Shown in pieces: positions 1 through 9,074 of a DNA stretch of 22,465 nucleotides (within the stretch, counting starts at the first letter, position 1; every line of letters starts with the position of its first letter). A program made the position numbers and the translations under genes. A model generated the notes under the pieces. The model saw nothing but the letters and a program-made list of their open reading frames with translations. It ran no database searches and was not told where the DNA came from. Origin of the DNA: Euryarchaeota archaeon UBA111. Its GTDB lineage: Archaea; Thermoplasmatota; Poseidoniia; Poseidoniales; Poseidoniaceae. Where the stretch lies: NCBI GenBank assembly GCA_002506025.1, contig DAWS01000003.1:1-22465 (forward strand), in the 5' to 3' direction.

Positions 1-3000
1 CGGGCTTCCAGTGAGCCATTGGATGGTGCTCGAAGATTTAGTTGAACGAATTTAGTTCCGTTGATTTGAACTGCGTTATCTACAGCCGCCTGTAGCGTAT
101 TTGCCAGCTGCGGATCGTCTGATAAATTCAGTGTTACAGCATACTTTAGGCTGTTCGATTTTGCCCAGGTAGCAGCGCCACTAACTGGTGATGTAAATGC
201 CAACGGAATGCCTTGGAACAAGATGTTGTGAATGCCGGGGGTTCCAGTGTCTTGGTCAAGGGTTATTGGCTGGTCTATGCTAGCAAGTTGAATCTGGACT
301 CCGGGATGCGTTAGATTTGTGATATCTTGATTGATTAGGTTGAAGCCCATATTAAGTGGGTTAGCTCGCCTTAACTCGAACCGTTCTAGTGGAGTCCATT
401 GTGGGTTATTCATCCAGCCAAACAAGCCGTCATCGTCAGTTGTTATCCACAGGTAGTCTTGAGAAATAGTGCCGCTAGTTATCGACACATCGGGAATAAC
501 GAATACTTTCGCAACCGAATGAGATGGTGTTGTAGCATCGATTATTGTGATAACGTCTCTACCGATTGCCAGTAGATTATCGCCGTTACTCACCAACTTT
601 TCTACCGGCCAGCTGGGAATTTGGAATGCCGCTGAGCCATCCTCAAACTGATTCGTGATACCATTCCAATGCGTCATTGGACCAACATCCGTAGCAATAT
701 GCAGGCCCCACCAATCGCTCGCTAGTGCCGTTACTGTATTCGAGGGCAACTGATCGAAGCGGTGGGTTTGGGTGACTAATGCGGTAGTCCCATCAACACT
801 GGTAATGCCCGGCCTTTCACTACCAGCACCATCGTGACTAACATGAATTTGTGTGTTACCGGAACTATCGGTCGTCTTTATCAGACCCCAAGAAGAGGTA
901 CCTAGCATGCCATTGGCGCTTGTGAGAACATTGACTGCACTGCTTGAGGTGTCCATCTTAGTCAGTCCAAGAGGAGTTGAAGCCCACAGATTTGGCGAGT
1001 CAAATAACAAATCCTGGACTAAATTAGATGGCATACCATCGGTTGTTGTTAACGGGTTAATCCAATCATTTGCTTGTAGCGACCATCGGCCTATACCGCC
1101 GTTAGTAGCGATGTAAACTATGTCAGCAGACGCCTCAATTGCGTTTACGATGTTTGATGGCAATCCGGCGAGTAATTTACCATTACCAAAGGATTTGCTG
1201 ACTGTGTCATAAATTTGAACCCCAGCGGAAGAGCCTGAATTGCCCTGTAGTCCGATAATTAGGTCGGTTCCGACTAATTTGATACCATCCATATTGTTGT
1301 GCAGTGCACCATTGACTGGGGTCAAAGTTGCGGATACAGTATCCAACATCATAAGCCCGGTTGGCGAAGTGGCTATGTACAAATCTGTTCCAACCAGTTC
1401 CAAATCTTTAGCCTGTGAGTTTGCTGGTAATGTCCACCCCTGCTGCCAAATTATGGTTCCATCAACTTGTCTCTCACCCTGCAATATACCGGCACCAGTT
1501 GATTGACCAAAGCCAACATTTTCGCCAATGGTGGTAACCCATACATGCGTTGCATTACCAGCCATTGTTGTCACCTGGCCACTAACAAGGCCAGGTAGAG
1601 TCTGAATGGTTGTCTGGCCAAAGTTGTCTAGGTGGTCTACTCGACTGTAGCCCGATGAGCCGCCTGCTTGACCTAATAACCAACCAGAACCAGACCATTG
1701 GAATGATGTTACAGAGGAGCCTTGAGCATTTGAATTGACTTGACTAGTAATGGCTCCACTCGTGGTAATAATTGAGTAACCGCCACCGATTACATTTGGC
1801 CCAGACTGCCCAAGTCCGTGGCCAATAATCAGCTCACCACTTGCGTAGTCAATAGCATCCCACCACACTCTGTCGCTTGGCAGGTTGTGGGTTTGAGTCG
1901 TGATGTCAGCCAAGAATAGGCCTGAGTTCATATTGTATTTTCTAATAGGCTCTTCATCTTCGTAAAAAGTGATGTAAAGAGTGTCAGTTGAGTCATCACA
2001 AGCCACTCCAGAGACTTCACCTTGTCCGAGTGATGCTTGAGTTAACGTATTTACAATCGTACCCGTGGTCAGGTCAAGTTGTTCAATTCCACCGTTTGAA
2101 TTGTAAATCCCGACGTTGAGGAGTCCGCCACAATATGACATAGTAATTGGGTAGCCATTTTGGATACCATTTTGTCCTCCTTGGGTGAAGACATTCCAGT
2201 TCGCGCCATCCCAGTGAGAAATTGCTCCGCCTTGGAATCCCTGCCAGCTTTGCCCGTCACCACCGCCGAGAACTAAATCAATTCCATTTGTCCACAATTC
2301 GTAAAACTCGCTGCCAGAGTTCCCTGGTAGCCCGTTGTTTTCTTCCCATGTGGACAGCCATGCATTGTTTGGCCGATCATATCTCGCAATTCCATCCTCA
2401 GTAGCGAATAATACCTCATTATCATATTCAATAATCTCTCTGATGGGGAAATCTAAACCGTCATCATCATTCCATGAATCAACAAAATTCCCTGAGGAGT
2501 CGTAAAGGTCTAGGCGTAATTCACCCCAAGACACCCACATGTCACCATTGGTTGCTTCATACGCAGTAACTCGGTCAACTTGTCCGCTAGGCTCGATATT
2601 TTCGCCCCAAGTATCGTTGGCAATATCCCACTGTGCGATACCACCCTGCCCATCATAGTAGTCTGGAAAACCATCATTGGATGCAACGCTGGCCATTATT
2701 ATGCCATCGATTAAGCCAATACCCCAAGCAGGCCCACTGTTGTCATCAAGTTGGATACCAGCATCAATGTTCGATAGTTCTTGGAAATTAGCTACATCGA
2801 TACGATATACACTGTTACTATCATCACCTTGATGATAATACATTACATCGTTGTAGATGACCATCTGATAAGGCTCACCATTACCGAGATAGAGGCTGCT
2901 AGATTTCTCGATATCGTATACTTCAGCCCCGGTTGTGACATCGATGAGTTGGAATCCATCTTCGCCACCTATCCAAAGTTGGTTTGGGTTGATGTCGGCA

Positions 3001-5720
3001 ACAAGTCCAGTAACATCTTGATTGCCAGGGTCAAGAATTGCGTTGCCGGATGGAGAGTTACTATATTCAGTCCACGTTGGTAACCAAGAGTTGGTTGAAA
3101 TTTCATATCTTGCGATTCCTATACCGTTTAGTCCAATGTATGCAACATCGCCGATAACCTCTATTGGCGCATTATCGGTATCTTCGCCAGCTTCCCAGGT
3201 ATCGATTACATCAAACGGACTGGTGGTTAAAATTCCAACGCCATCATTGGTTCCGCCGTAAATTCTAGTTCCGTCAGTGCCGACTGATCTGGTTTCCCAA
3301 TCAGGCATGCCGTCGTTAGCATTCATGCAGTCATCTACTTGCACAGTGCTGGTTGGATACTTGCAAACACCTCGATCTGTTCCAACATAGATGTCACTTC
3401 CAAGCAGAACAAAATCGAAGTAAGTATCAGGATTAGTAACCCAACTACCTCCACGCCCTTGGAAATTTATTGATTGAGAACCATCCCACTTCACTGCACC
3501 ATCCTCTCCGCCGATATACAAGTGTGAACCGTCAGAAATCATTGCATAGATGACATCTGATGGCAAGAAGTCTAGATTAGAATTACTACCGCCAGAATCA
3601 GTTAGTGGAAGTAATATTTCTCCACTCACCAAGTCTTTTCTCACAACGCCATATCCTGGTAATCCCATGTGCAATACATCGTTAAAAACAGCCAAGGGGA
3701 CGTCCTCGGCATTATTTATGCCGGTTGAGCCCCACGGCGCAAGGAAGGTTTCGTTTACCATGTCGAACCGCGCTAACCCAATGTCTAGGGTGGCGATGTA
3801 TGCAATATCACCATAAGTAACAACATCAGTTAATCCGCTGGTTGTCAACTGATTCGAGGAATCATAGACCGATATTGAACTTGAAGTGGTGTCAATAATA
3901 GATAATGCGGTGTTAGAATTGATTGTGATAAGGTTGTTGCCATTCACAGCGATACGTTGCACTGAATTAGAGGCTAAACCATCTTGGACATTCCATGACT
4001 GTAGGATGGTGCCGTTATCGTTCATTTTGTGGGCACCTGTAGTATCTCCGGCTAGATACAAATAGGTACCATCGGTAATTAGTTGATTGACATCGTCACC
4101 GATTAACTTCGGCGCTAACCACCTTGATTCTTGCGTGTCAAAACGGTTCATTATTCCGTCCGCTGCCACGTAAACTACGCCATTGAGTTCAATAACATCA
4201 TCCATGTCTGCTGATGTAGGACCACTGGCAAGTAGCATATTGCCTTGATACTGAGGGTTCGCCGAGACATCTAATATCGCCAAATCGCCACCGCCGTCGC
4301 TGATTAGCATCAACTCATTGGCTGGAGAGCGGATGCCAATACTTGGCCAAACTAACAGTTTTTGACCATCGTTAACTAGGCCGAAATCCTGCAGGCTGTA
4401 GGTTTGCAAGAAAACTCCGTTTTGCGTGTTGTAAGTCTGTATAGAATCACCATTGAGTATGGCTAAAACGTTACTCGAAACGGCAACATCTGCAACAGAA
4501 TTTGAGGTTAACCAATTGTTTTCATTCCAGGTTGACAGCCAAAATCCAGTATTCCAATCATATCTTGCCAAACCAGCGTCATCTGACGATAGTAGTAGTT
4601 GATTGCCTGATTCGAAAAATGAGGAAATGGTATCGCTGTGAAGATTGTTCGCCGTAGTCCATGTGCTCAACTGACTGTTACTATTCATGTCCCAACGAAT
4701 TACACCTTCGTCGTCAAATGAGAAATAAACGACACCGTCTAATTCAATTATGTCTAATGATGCACCGTCGGTTGATTTAGTTAGTACATCCGTCCATGAA
4801 TTACCATCAAAAACTGAAATCCTTTCAGAATTGGCTGCATAAACTAAACCGTCGCTGCCGATAATGAACTGTTCAAACTGGACAGGTTCTGGCGTGGAAC
4901 TGGCGGATGTGATAATAGAATCAGGTAGTGCTGATTGGGTTGAGGTATCAATCAATGAAATGGCGTGAAAGTAGTCATTATCTGTAAGAATGTGAAGCGT
5001 TAGTGTGGTGCTGTCTATTGCTAGAGCAACAATTCGAGCAGCGTCATTAAATTCAATGATATCGATGATTTTAGGGTCGTTATTGTAATCAACAATGAGA
5101 AGTGAATTTCCAATGGCTAGATACATTCTACCATCGATGAGGTGGATTACATAGTCGCCTATATCTAAATTCACAGGCTCGAATGTAACGGCAGGATCAA
5201 CTGGTGCTAAAGCCTCGATAATTAGCTCATTAATTTCAGCCCCGGATGGTAAAGTCCAGTAGGCTCCAGATTCACTATTAGGAGATAATCTCCCAGAGTG
5301 AGGGTTTGGACTGGTGAACGAGTCACTAGAACCTAACATTCCTAAGCCCTGCCAATCTAGTAAATTGATACCCACGTCGCTAGCAGTAATTACGGGTTCC
5401 TCGATGGTTAGTCCGCTGCTTCCGTTAACTCTGACCTCCATAGTCACATTAGACAACAGGGCTCCGGGAGCAAATTCAAGGCCCCAGTTAGCATTTGCAG
5501 ATAGGCCAATATCCGGGTTTGCTCCAACTGCGTCTAGTTGAACCCAACCGGTATCATTACTCGCTTGCTTAGGCCAGACCGTTTCATTGTCAGTTAGATG
5601 AGCTGATACCGGTGTAATTAGCATAAGCGGACTTAGTGAGGTTATGACCATCAATAGAGTCAACAATATGGCTTTGCGTCCTCTGCGGAGCGCATAATCA
5701 GCATTAGCCACACTGTTCAT
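1..5720 (-). CDS. Giant secreted multi-propeller repeat protein (3' end beyond window)
   Basis: I read this frame triplet by triplet on the minus strand, from an ATG at 5720-5718 to the left edge, and found no stop in over 1900 codons. The N-terminus is Met, then a basic stretch (ALRRGRK), a hydrophobic core and a signal-peptidase site after PVSA near residue 40, so the product is exported. Residues about 45-175 look like a beta-sandwich (Trp- and Gly-rich). From about residue 175 to 1780 runs an array of propeller-like repeats with the recurring motif G-I/L/V-x-R/K-Y/F/W-D, often followed by xxWLSTW and by G-L/M-P-S-N-x-V. This resembles two-component-regulator propeller (Reg_prop) repeats. 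After about 1780 a second beta-sandwich-like segment begins (nt 1-380). No kinase, protease or anchor is visible; the C-terminus is missing. A role in surface binding of polymers or cells is inference only. It diverges from maeB, with a TATA-like element 22-30 bases upstream suggesting a leaderless transcript. Confidence 0.9.
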   Translation of the reverse strand, partial: MNSVANADYALRRGRKAILLTLLMVITSLSPLMLITPVSAHLTDNETVWPKQASNDTGWVQLDAVGANPDIGLSANANWGLEFAPGALLSNVTMEVRVNGSSGLTIEEPVITASDVGINLLDWQGLGMLGSSDSFTSPNPHSGRLSPNSESGAYWTLPSGAEINELIIEALAPVDPAVTFEPVNLDIGDYVIHLIDGRMYLAIGNSLLIVDYNNDPKIIDIIEFNDAARIVALAIDSTTLTLHILTDNDYFHAISLIDTSTQSALPDSIITSASSTPEPVQFEQFIIGSDGLVYAANSERISVFDGNSWTDVLTKSTDGASLDIIELDGVVYFSFDDEGVIRWDMNSNSQLSTWTTANNLHSDTISSFFESGNQLLLSSDDAGLARYDWNTGFWLSTWNENNWLTSNSVADVAVSSNVLAILNGDSIQTYNTQNGVFLQTYSLQDFGLVNDGQKLLVWPSIGIRSPANELMLISDGGGDLAILDVSANPQYQGNMLLASGPTSADMDDVIELNGVVYVAADGIMNRFDTQESRWLAPKLIGDDVNQLITDGTYLYLAGDTTGAHKMNDNGTILQSWNVQDGLASNSVQRIAVNGNNLITINSNTALSIIDTTSSSISVYDSSNQLTTSGLTDVVTYGDIAYIATLDIGLARFDMVNETFLAPWGSTGINNAEDVPLAVFNDVLHMGLPGYGVVRKDLVSGEILLPLTDSGGSNSNLDFLPSDVIYAMISDGSHLYIGGEDGAVKWDGSQSINFQGRGGSWVTNPDTYFDFVLLGSDIYVGTDRGVCKYPTSTVQVDDCMNANDGMPDWETRSVGTDGTRIYGGTNDGVGILTTSPFDVIDTWEAGEDTDNAPIEVIGDVAYIGLNGIGIARYEISTNSWLPTWTEYSNSPSGNAILDPGNQDVTGLVADINPNQLWIGGEDGFQLIDVTTGAEVYDIEKSSSLYLGNGEPYQMVIYNDVMYYHQGDDSNSVYRIDVANFQELSNIDAGIQLDDNSGPAWGIGLIDGIIMASVASNDGFPDYYDGQGGIAQWDIANDTWGENIEPSGQVDRVTAYEATNGDMWVSWGELRLDLYDSSGNFVDSWNDDDGLDFPIREIIEYDNEVLFATEDGIARYDRPNNAWLSTWEENNGLPGNSGSEFYELWTNGIDLVLGGGDGQSWQGFQGGAISHWDGANWNVFTQGGQNGIQNGYPITMSYCGGLLNVGIYNSNGGIEQLDLTTGTIVNTLTQASLGQGEVSGVACDDSTDTLYITFYEDEEPIRKYNMNSGLFLADITTQTHNLPSDRVWWDAIDYASGELIIGHGLGQSGPNVIGGGYSIITTSGAITSQVNSNAQGSSVTSFQWSGSGWLLGQAGGSSGYSRVDHLDNFGQTTIQTLPGLVSGQVTTMAGNATHVWVTTIGENVGFGQSTGAGILQGERQVDGTIIWQQGWTLPANSQAKDLELVGTDLYIATSPTGLMMLDTVSATLTPVNGALHNNMDGIKLVGTDLIIGLQGNSGSSAGVQIYDTVSKSFGNGKLLAGLPSNIVNAIEASADIVYIATNGGIGRWSLQANDWINPLTTTDGMPSNLVQDLLFDSPNLWASTPLGLTKMDTSSSAVNVLTSANGMLGTSSWGLIKTTDSSGNTQIHVSHDGAGSERPGITSVDGTTALVTQTHRFDQLPSNTVTALASDWWGLHIATDVGPMTHWNGITNQFEDGSAAFQIPSWPVEKLVSNGDNLLAIGRDVITIIDATTPSHSVAKVFVIPDVSITSGTISQDYLWITTDDDGLFGWMNNPQWTPLERFELRRANPLNMGFNLINQDITNLTHPGVQIQLASIDQPITLDQDTGTPGIHNILFQGIPLAFTSPVSGAATWAKSNSLKYAVTLNLSDDPQLANTLQAAVDNAVQINGTKFVQLNLRAPSNGSLEA
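380..5200 (-). repeat. Degenerate propeller-blade repeat array inside the giant protein
   Basis: Protein-level repeats, roughly 45-70 residues per unit, not DNA-identical. Clear copies of the G-x-x-R/K-aromatic-D signature occur at 4706-4689 (GVIRWD), 4574-4557 (GLARYD), 3779-3762 (GLARFD), 3500-3483 (GAVKWD), 3119-3102 (GIARYE), 2393-2376 (GIARYD), 1097-1080 (GIGRWS) and 968-951 (GLTKMD). Several are followed by W-L-S/P-T-W and then a Gly/Asn-rich turn such as DGMPSNLV (just downstream of the 1097-1080 copy). The spacing would allow several complete propellers. The boundaries are approximate. Confidence 0.75.
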
Positions 5721-5741
5721 GACTATATTGGCGCATCTTTC

Positions 5742-5750
5742 ACTATTTGA
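5742..5750 (-). promoter_or_regulatory. TATA-like box for the giant secreted protein gene
   Basis: On the minus strand the sequence reads TCAAATAGT. It lies 22-30 bases upstream of the ATG at 5720, the distance expected for an archaeal TATA box with transcription starting at or next to the start codon. No Shine-Dalgarno sequence precedes the ATG. Confidence 0.45.
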
Positions 5751-5790
5751 ACGCGGCCCTCGCTCGTTCAGCAAAGTATCATCAAATCGA

Positions 5791-5800
5791 CGATTAATCG
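5791..5800. promoter_or_regulatory. Perfect palindrome in the divergent giant-protein/maeB promoter region
   Basis: CGATTAATCG is a perfect 10-base palindrome in the 152-base gap between two divergently transcribed genes, between the two TATA-like elements. It could be a binding site for a dimeric regulator, but 10-base palindromes are common by chance. The rest of the gap (5721-5872) shows no open frame or RNA gene. Confidence 0.25.
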
Positions 5801-5826
5801 AAGCATATCAAATCAATACATCACCG

Positions 5827-5833
5827 ATATAAT
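5827..5833 (+). promoter_or_regulatory. TATA-like box upstream of maeB
   Basis: ATATAAT lies about 40-46 bases before the TTG codon taken as the maeB start. An archaeal promoter here would place the transcript start near 5855-5860 and leave a short 5' leader. No strong Shine-Dalgarno motif is visible in that leader. Confidence 0.4.
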
Positions 5834-5872
5834 CTCCCCAAACAATCAAACATCGAATAGAGTTGTGCGGCT

Positions 5873-8206
5873 TTGGAAGTGACTATTTTGGAAGACCGTA
5901 GAGAGCGACAACTGAAAAAAGAAGCTCTAGAATATCACGAAGCAGAGCCCCATGGTAAAATCAAGGTTGTTCCTACTAAGCCACATTCTACAGCTCATGA
6001 ACTAAGCCTTGCTTATTCTCCCGGAGTCGCCTACCCGTGTCTAGAGATTGCAGAAAAACCTGAACTAGCCTACAAGTATACCTCAAAAGCAAACTTAGTC
6101 GCAGTAATTTCCAACGGCACTGCAGTATTGGGACTTGGTAATATTGGTCCCTTGGCTAGTAAACCCGTGATGGAAGGTAAAGGGCTGTTATTGAAAACAT
6201 TCGCCGACATTGACGTGTTTGACATTGAGGTTGACACAGAGGATTCCGAATCATTTATCCAAACAGTTGTCAATATTTCAAAGACATTTGGTGGCATTAA
6301 TTTGGAGGACATCAAAGCCCCTGAGTGCTTTGAGATTGAACGCAGAATCGCCGCTGAGACCGACATACCTGTGATGCATGATGATCAGCATGGCACGGCG
6401 ATTATTTCCGGTGCGGCTTTGATTAATGCCGTCGAATTACAGGAAAAGGAACTGTCGAAAGTGAAAGTTGTGGTTATTGGTGCTGGGGCGTCAGCAATCG
6501 CATGTGCCAATCACTATGTGGCCTTGGGAGTCACACGAGAGAATATCAGGATGGTTGACAGCAAAGGAGTACTTACCAAAAAGCGGTTACTGAATGATGA
6601 ATTAAATGAGTACAAGGCAGATTTCGCCCACGACATACCAGAAAGTGATTTGGCTGGTGCGCTTAAGGACGCAGACGTTTTGTTAGGTCTGTCCAAAGGA
6701 GGATTAGTCACGCCAGAAATGGTGAAATCTATGGCGCCTAAGCCAATTATATTTGCACTGGCCAACCCAACTCCGGAGATTACTCCAGAAGAGGTGGATA
6801 AAGTAAGAGATGATGCAATTATGGCTACGGGAAGATCAGATTATCCTAATCAGGTGAACAATGTTCTAGGTTTTCCATACATATTTCGCGGGGCCCTCGA
6901 TGTGAGGGCAACTGACATTACTCAAAACATGAAAATGGCGGCCACAAAGGCTCTTGCACAATTGGCTAAAGAACCAGTACCGGACTACATCTCTGAGGCT
7001 TATGATGGGGCAACAATGCAGTTTGGCCCAGAGTATATTATTCCCAAGCCGTTTGACCGCAGAGTTCTGATATGGGAGGCTTCGGCAGTTGCTCAAGCCG
7101 CGGTTGACGAGGGAATAACACAAGTCAGCAAAGAGGACTTCTCAATTGCCAAATATCGAGAAGAACTCGAGTCAAGACTTGGCCTATCTTATTCTATCAT
7201 GCGGCACATGATAAATCAAGTCAGAGGCAGAGGTAAGCGCATAGTTTTCCCAGAAGGCGACAATGAAAAGGTAATCAGAGCTGCAGCACAGCTTGTTGAG
7301 CAAAGAATTTGTCACCCTATCTTGCTTGGTTCGAAGGATAGAATTGATTCTATGGTTGAAGAGTTAAATCTAAACTTTAGTTATGATGCATACGACCCTA
7401 GATATGATGAGAGAAGGAAACTGGTCTACGCGCCGGCCCTATTCAAGCGAAGAATGCGAAAGGGGATGACTCTAGAGGATGCAGAAAGGCTATTGAAAAG
7501 CCGTCCATATTTTGCTAGTCAGATGGTTGCCAGCGGCGATGCAGATGGGTTTGTCGGCGGAGTCAGTCGAAATTATGCCGATGTTTTACGCCCAACTATT
7601 GAGGTAATTGGATCAGACACTTCTGCACATTGCGTCATTGGATGCTATATGGTAAATGTCAAGGGTAAGACCATATTCTTAGCAGATGCTACGGTGAATG
7701 TTTATCCCGATAGCCCAACGCTGGCTGAGATTGCGATACAAACTGCCAAGATTGCTCGACGGTTTGGGGTTAATCCGAAAGTGGCGATGCTATCATTTTC
7801 TAATTTCGGCAGCACCAGAGCACAACGTTCAACTCGTATTGAAGAGGCTATTGAAATAGCCAAAGAAATCGACCCGACCTTGGTTATTGACGGGCCGATG
7901 CAAGCCGATACTGCACTAAATCCTGCAGTTCAAGGAGACTATCCGTTCATGAATTTCAGCGGACCAGCCAATGTTTTGGTGCTACCAAACCTTGCGGCAG
8001 CAAATATTGCTTACAAATTACTAGAAGAACTGGGCGGGGCTGAAATGACAGGGCCAATCCTCGAAGGCATGGATAAACCGGTCCAACTTGTTGCACGTTC
8101 AGATGGCGTTAGGCACATCGTCAACATGGCAACAATATGTGCAGCAGATGCTATTAGGCAGGATTCATACTGGGAAACACTGGCGGCAAATCCAGAAAGC
8201 GAATGA
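5873..8206 (+). CDS. maeB: NADP-dependent malic enzyme, hybrid with phosphotransacetylase-like domain
   Basis: Predicted to decarboxylate malate oxidatively to pyruvate, supplying NADPH and linking the TCA cycle to pyruvate. The 777 residues fit the MaeB-type hybrid class (about 760). Malic enzyme domain, residues about 15-430: LAYSPGVA with the candidate catalytic Tyr48, MEGKG with candidate catalytic Lys103, the metal-site segment ECFEIE (151-156) and HDDQHGTA (169-176). A Rossmann motif VVIGAGASA follows at about 200-208. The C-terminal domain from about 450 (GKRIVFPEGDNEK) to about 765 is phosphotransacetylase-like; in characterised MaeB proteins this part is regulatory rather than an active transferase. 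The start is TTG at 5873; GTG at 5879 is an alternative. It stands alone and meets the methyltransferase gene tail to tail with only 5 bases between stops. Confidence 0.95.
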   Translation: MEVTILEDRRERQLKKEALEYHEAEPHGKIKVVPTKPHSTAHELSLAYSPGVAYPCLEIAEKPELAYKYTSKANLVAVISNGTAVLGLGNIGPLASKPVMEGKGLLLKTFADIDVFDIEVDTEDSESFIQTVVNISKTFGGINLEDIKAPECFEIERRIAAETDIPVMHDDQHGTAIISGAALINAVELQEKELSKVKVVVIGAGASAIACANHYVALGVTRENIRMVDSKGVLTKKRLLNDELNEYKADFAHDIPESDLAGALKDADVLLGLSKGGLVTPEMVKSMAPKPIIFALANPTPEITPEEVDKVRDDAIMATGRSDYPNQVNNVLGFPYIFRGALDVRATDITQNMKMAATKALAQLAKEPVPDYISEAYDGATMQFGPEYIIPKPFDRRVLIWEASAVAQAAVDEGITQVSKEDFSIAKYREELESRLGLSYSIMRHMINQVRGRGKRIVFPEGDNEKVIRAAAQLVEQRICHPILLGSKDRIDSMVEELNLNFSYDAYDPRYDERRKLVYAPALFKRRMRKGMTLEDAERLLKSRPYFASQMVASGDADGFVGGVSRNYADVLRPTIEVIGSDTSAHCVIGCYMVNVKGKTIFLADATVNVYPDSPTLAEIAIQTAKIARRFGVNPKVAMLSFSNFGSTRAQRSTRIEEAIEIAKEIDPTLVIDGPMQADTALNPAVQGDYPFMNFSGPANVLVLPNLAAANIAYKLLEELGGAEMTGPILEGMDKPVQLVARSDGVRHIVNMATICAADAIRQDSYWETLAANPESE

Positions 8207-8211
8207 GGATA

Positions 8212-9054
8212 TCAGAACATTATTTCTAGCTCACCAGATGGCTCGACCAGGCAGGTGTAAGCCGAATAACCAAATTCTGAATAGCGTTTTTTCCCCCAAA
8301 ATATTCTTTTGCCAACATCGATAATTGGCCAAAGTATGTTTAACTTTAATTCGGTGAGTATTGTCTTGTTGATTTTCTTGTTTCGATACATATCAAATCT
8401 TAAAATCTCTTTGTTTACCTTGGTCTTGAAATCATTTTTAATTGCAAAACCCTCCGATTTCAATAGATATCTGAATGTGGATGGAGTGTATACATTAATG
8501 TGGCCAAATGAATGTAATTCCTTGTAATATTTGTCGACATTGATAACATGATCTAATGGTACTTCGAATACTTGCGACTTACTTACTCGCTTAATTTCAC
8601 GCAACAGCAAACGGGGATGCTCAACATGCTCAATAACATGGGTGCAATATACTAAATCAAAATATTTGTCGGGGAATGGAATTGAGTAGCCATCAAATTT
8701 CTTTATTTCTCTTAGTTTCGTCAGATTCAATCCCTCGATTTTCTCAATCCCACTGCTTGAAATTTCTATGGCGTATAGGTTCTGGCAAAAATCCGCGCTA
8801 TCGAGATACTTGAGGACACTACCCTCTCCTGCACCACAGTCAAGAACATTTTCGAAAGTTTTTCCGCCGGTAACATCGAATATGTTTTGACTTTTGTATC
8901 TAGCTCCTAGCTCTCTCCATTCAACAATTGATTCGTCGTAGAAGTCGTCATAATCCGCAACAATTGAGGCTTGATTGTCAGAATTCCCTGCGCTCAAAAT
9001 TCCCACCACACGAATAGTTGAAGGCCGGAATAATAGTAGAAAAATTTTCTTCAT
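8212..9054 (-). CDS. Class I SAM-dependent methyltransferase
   Basis: A 280-residue protein with a Methyltransf_11-type Rossmann fold. Motif I is VLDCGAGEG at residues 70-78. The acidic end of strand 2 is YAIEIS (94-99), and DLVYCTHVIEHVEHP (133-147) is the post-I/motif II region seen in small-molecule and glycan methyltransferases. About 65 residues precede motif I, and a Lys/Ile/Asn-rich tail of about 120 residues follows. The substrate cannot be told. The hydrophobic residues 1-20 could be a weak membrane-associating segment, but the basic start (MKK) and lack of a clear cleavage site leave this open. It is the last gene of a probable four-gene minus-strand cluster, 20 bases after the FGE-like gene. 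It is visibly more AT-rich and lysine-rich than its neighbours, which may indicate recent acquisition. Confidence 0.85.
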   Translation of the reverse strand: MKKIFLLLFRPSTIRVVGILSAGNSDNQASIVADYDDFYDESIVEWRELGARYKSQNIFDVTGGKTFENVLDCGAGEGSVLKYLDSADFCQNLYAIEISSSGIEKIEGLNLTKLREIKKFDGYSIPFPDKYFDLVYCTHVIEHVEHPRLLLREIKRVSKSQVFEVPLDHVINVDKYYKELHSFGHINVYTPSTFRYLLKSEGFAIKNDFKTKVNKEILRFDMYRNKKINKTILTELKLNILWPIIDVGKRIFWGKKRYSEFGYSAYTCLVEPSGELEIMF

Positions 9055-9074
9055 GATGTAAGTAGTTTAGTTTG

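Noticed and set aside
853..5541. Several plus-strand open frames of 60-100 codons
   Set aside because: All lie opposite the uninterrupted minus-strand frame of the giant repeat protein; none shows domain features or a start signal.
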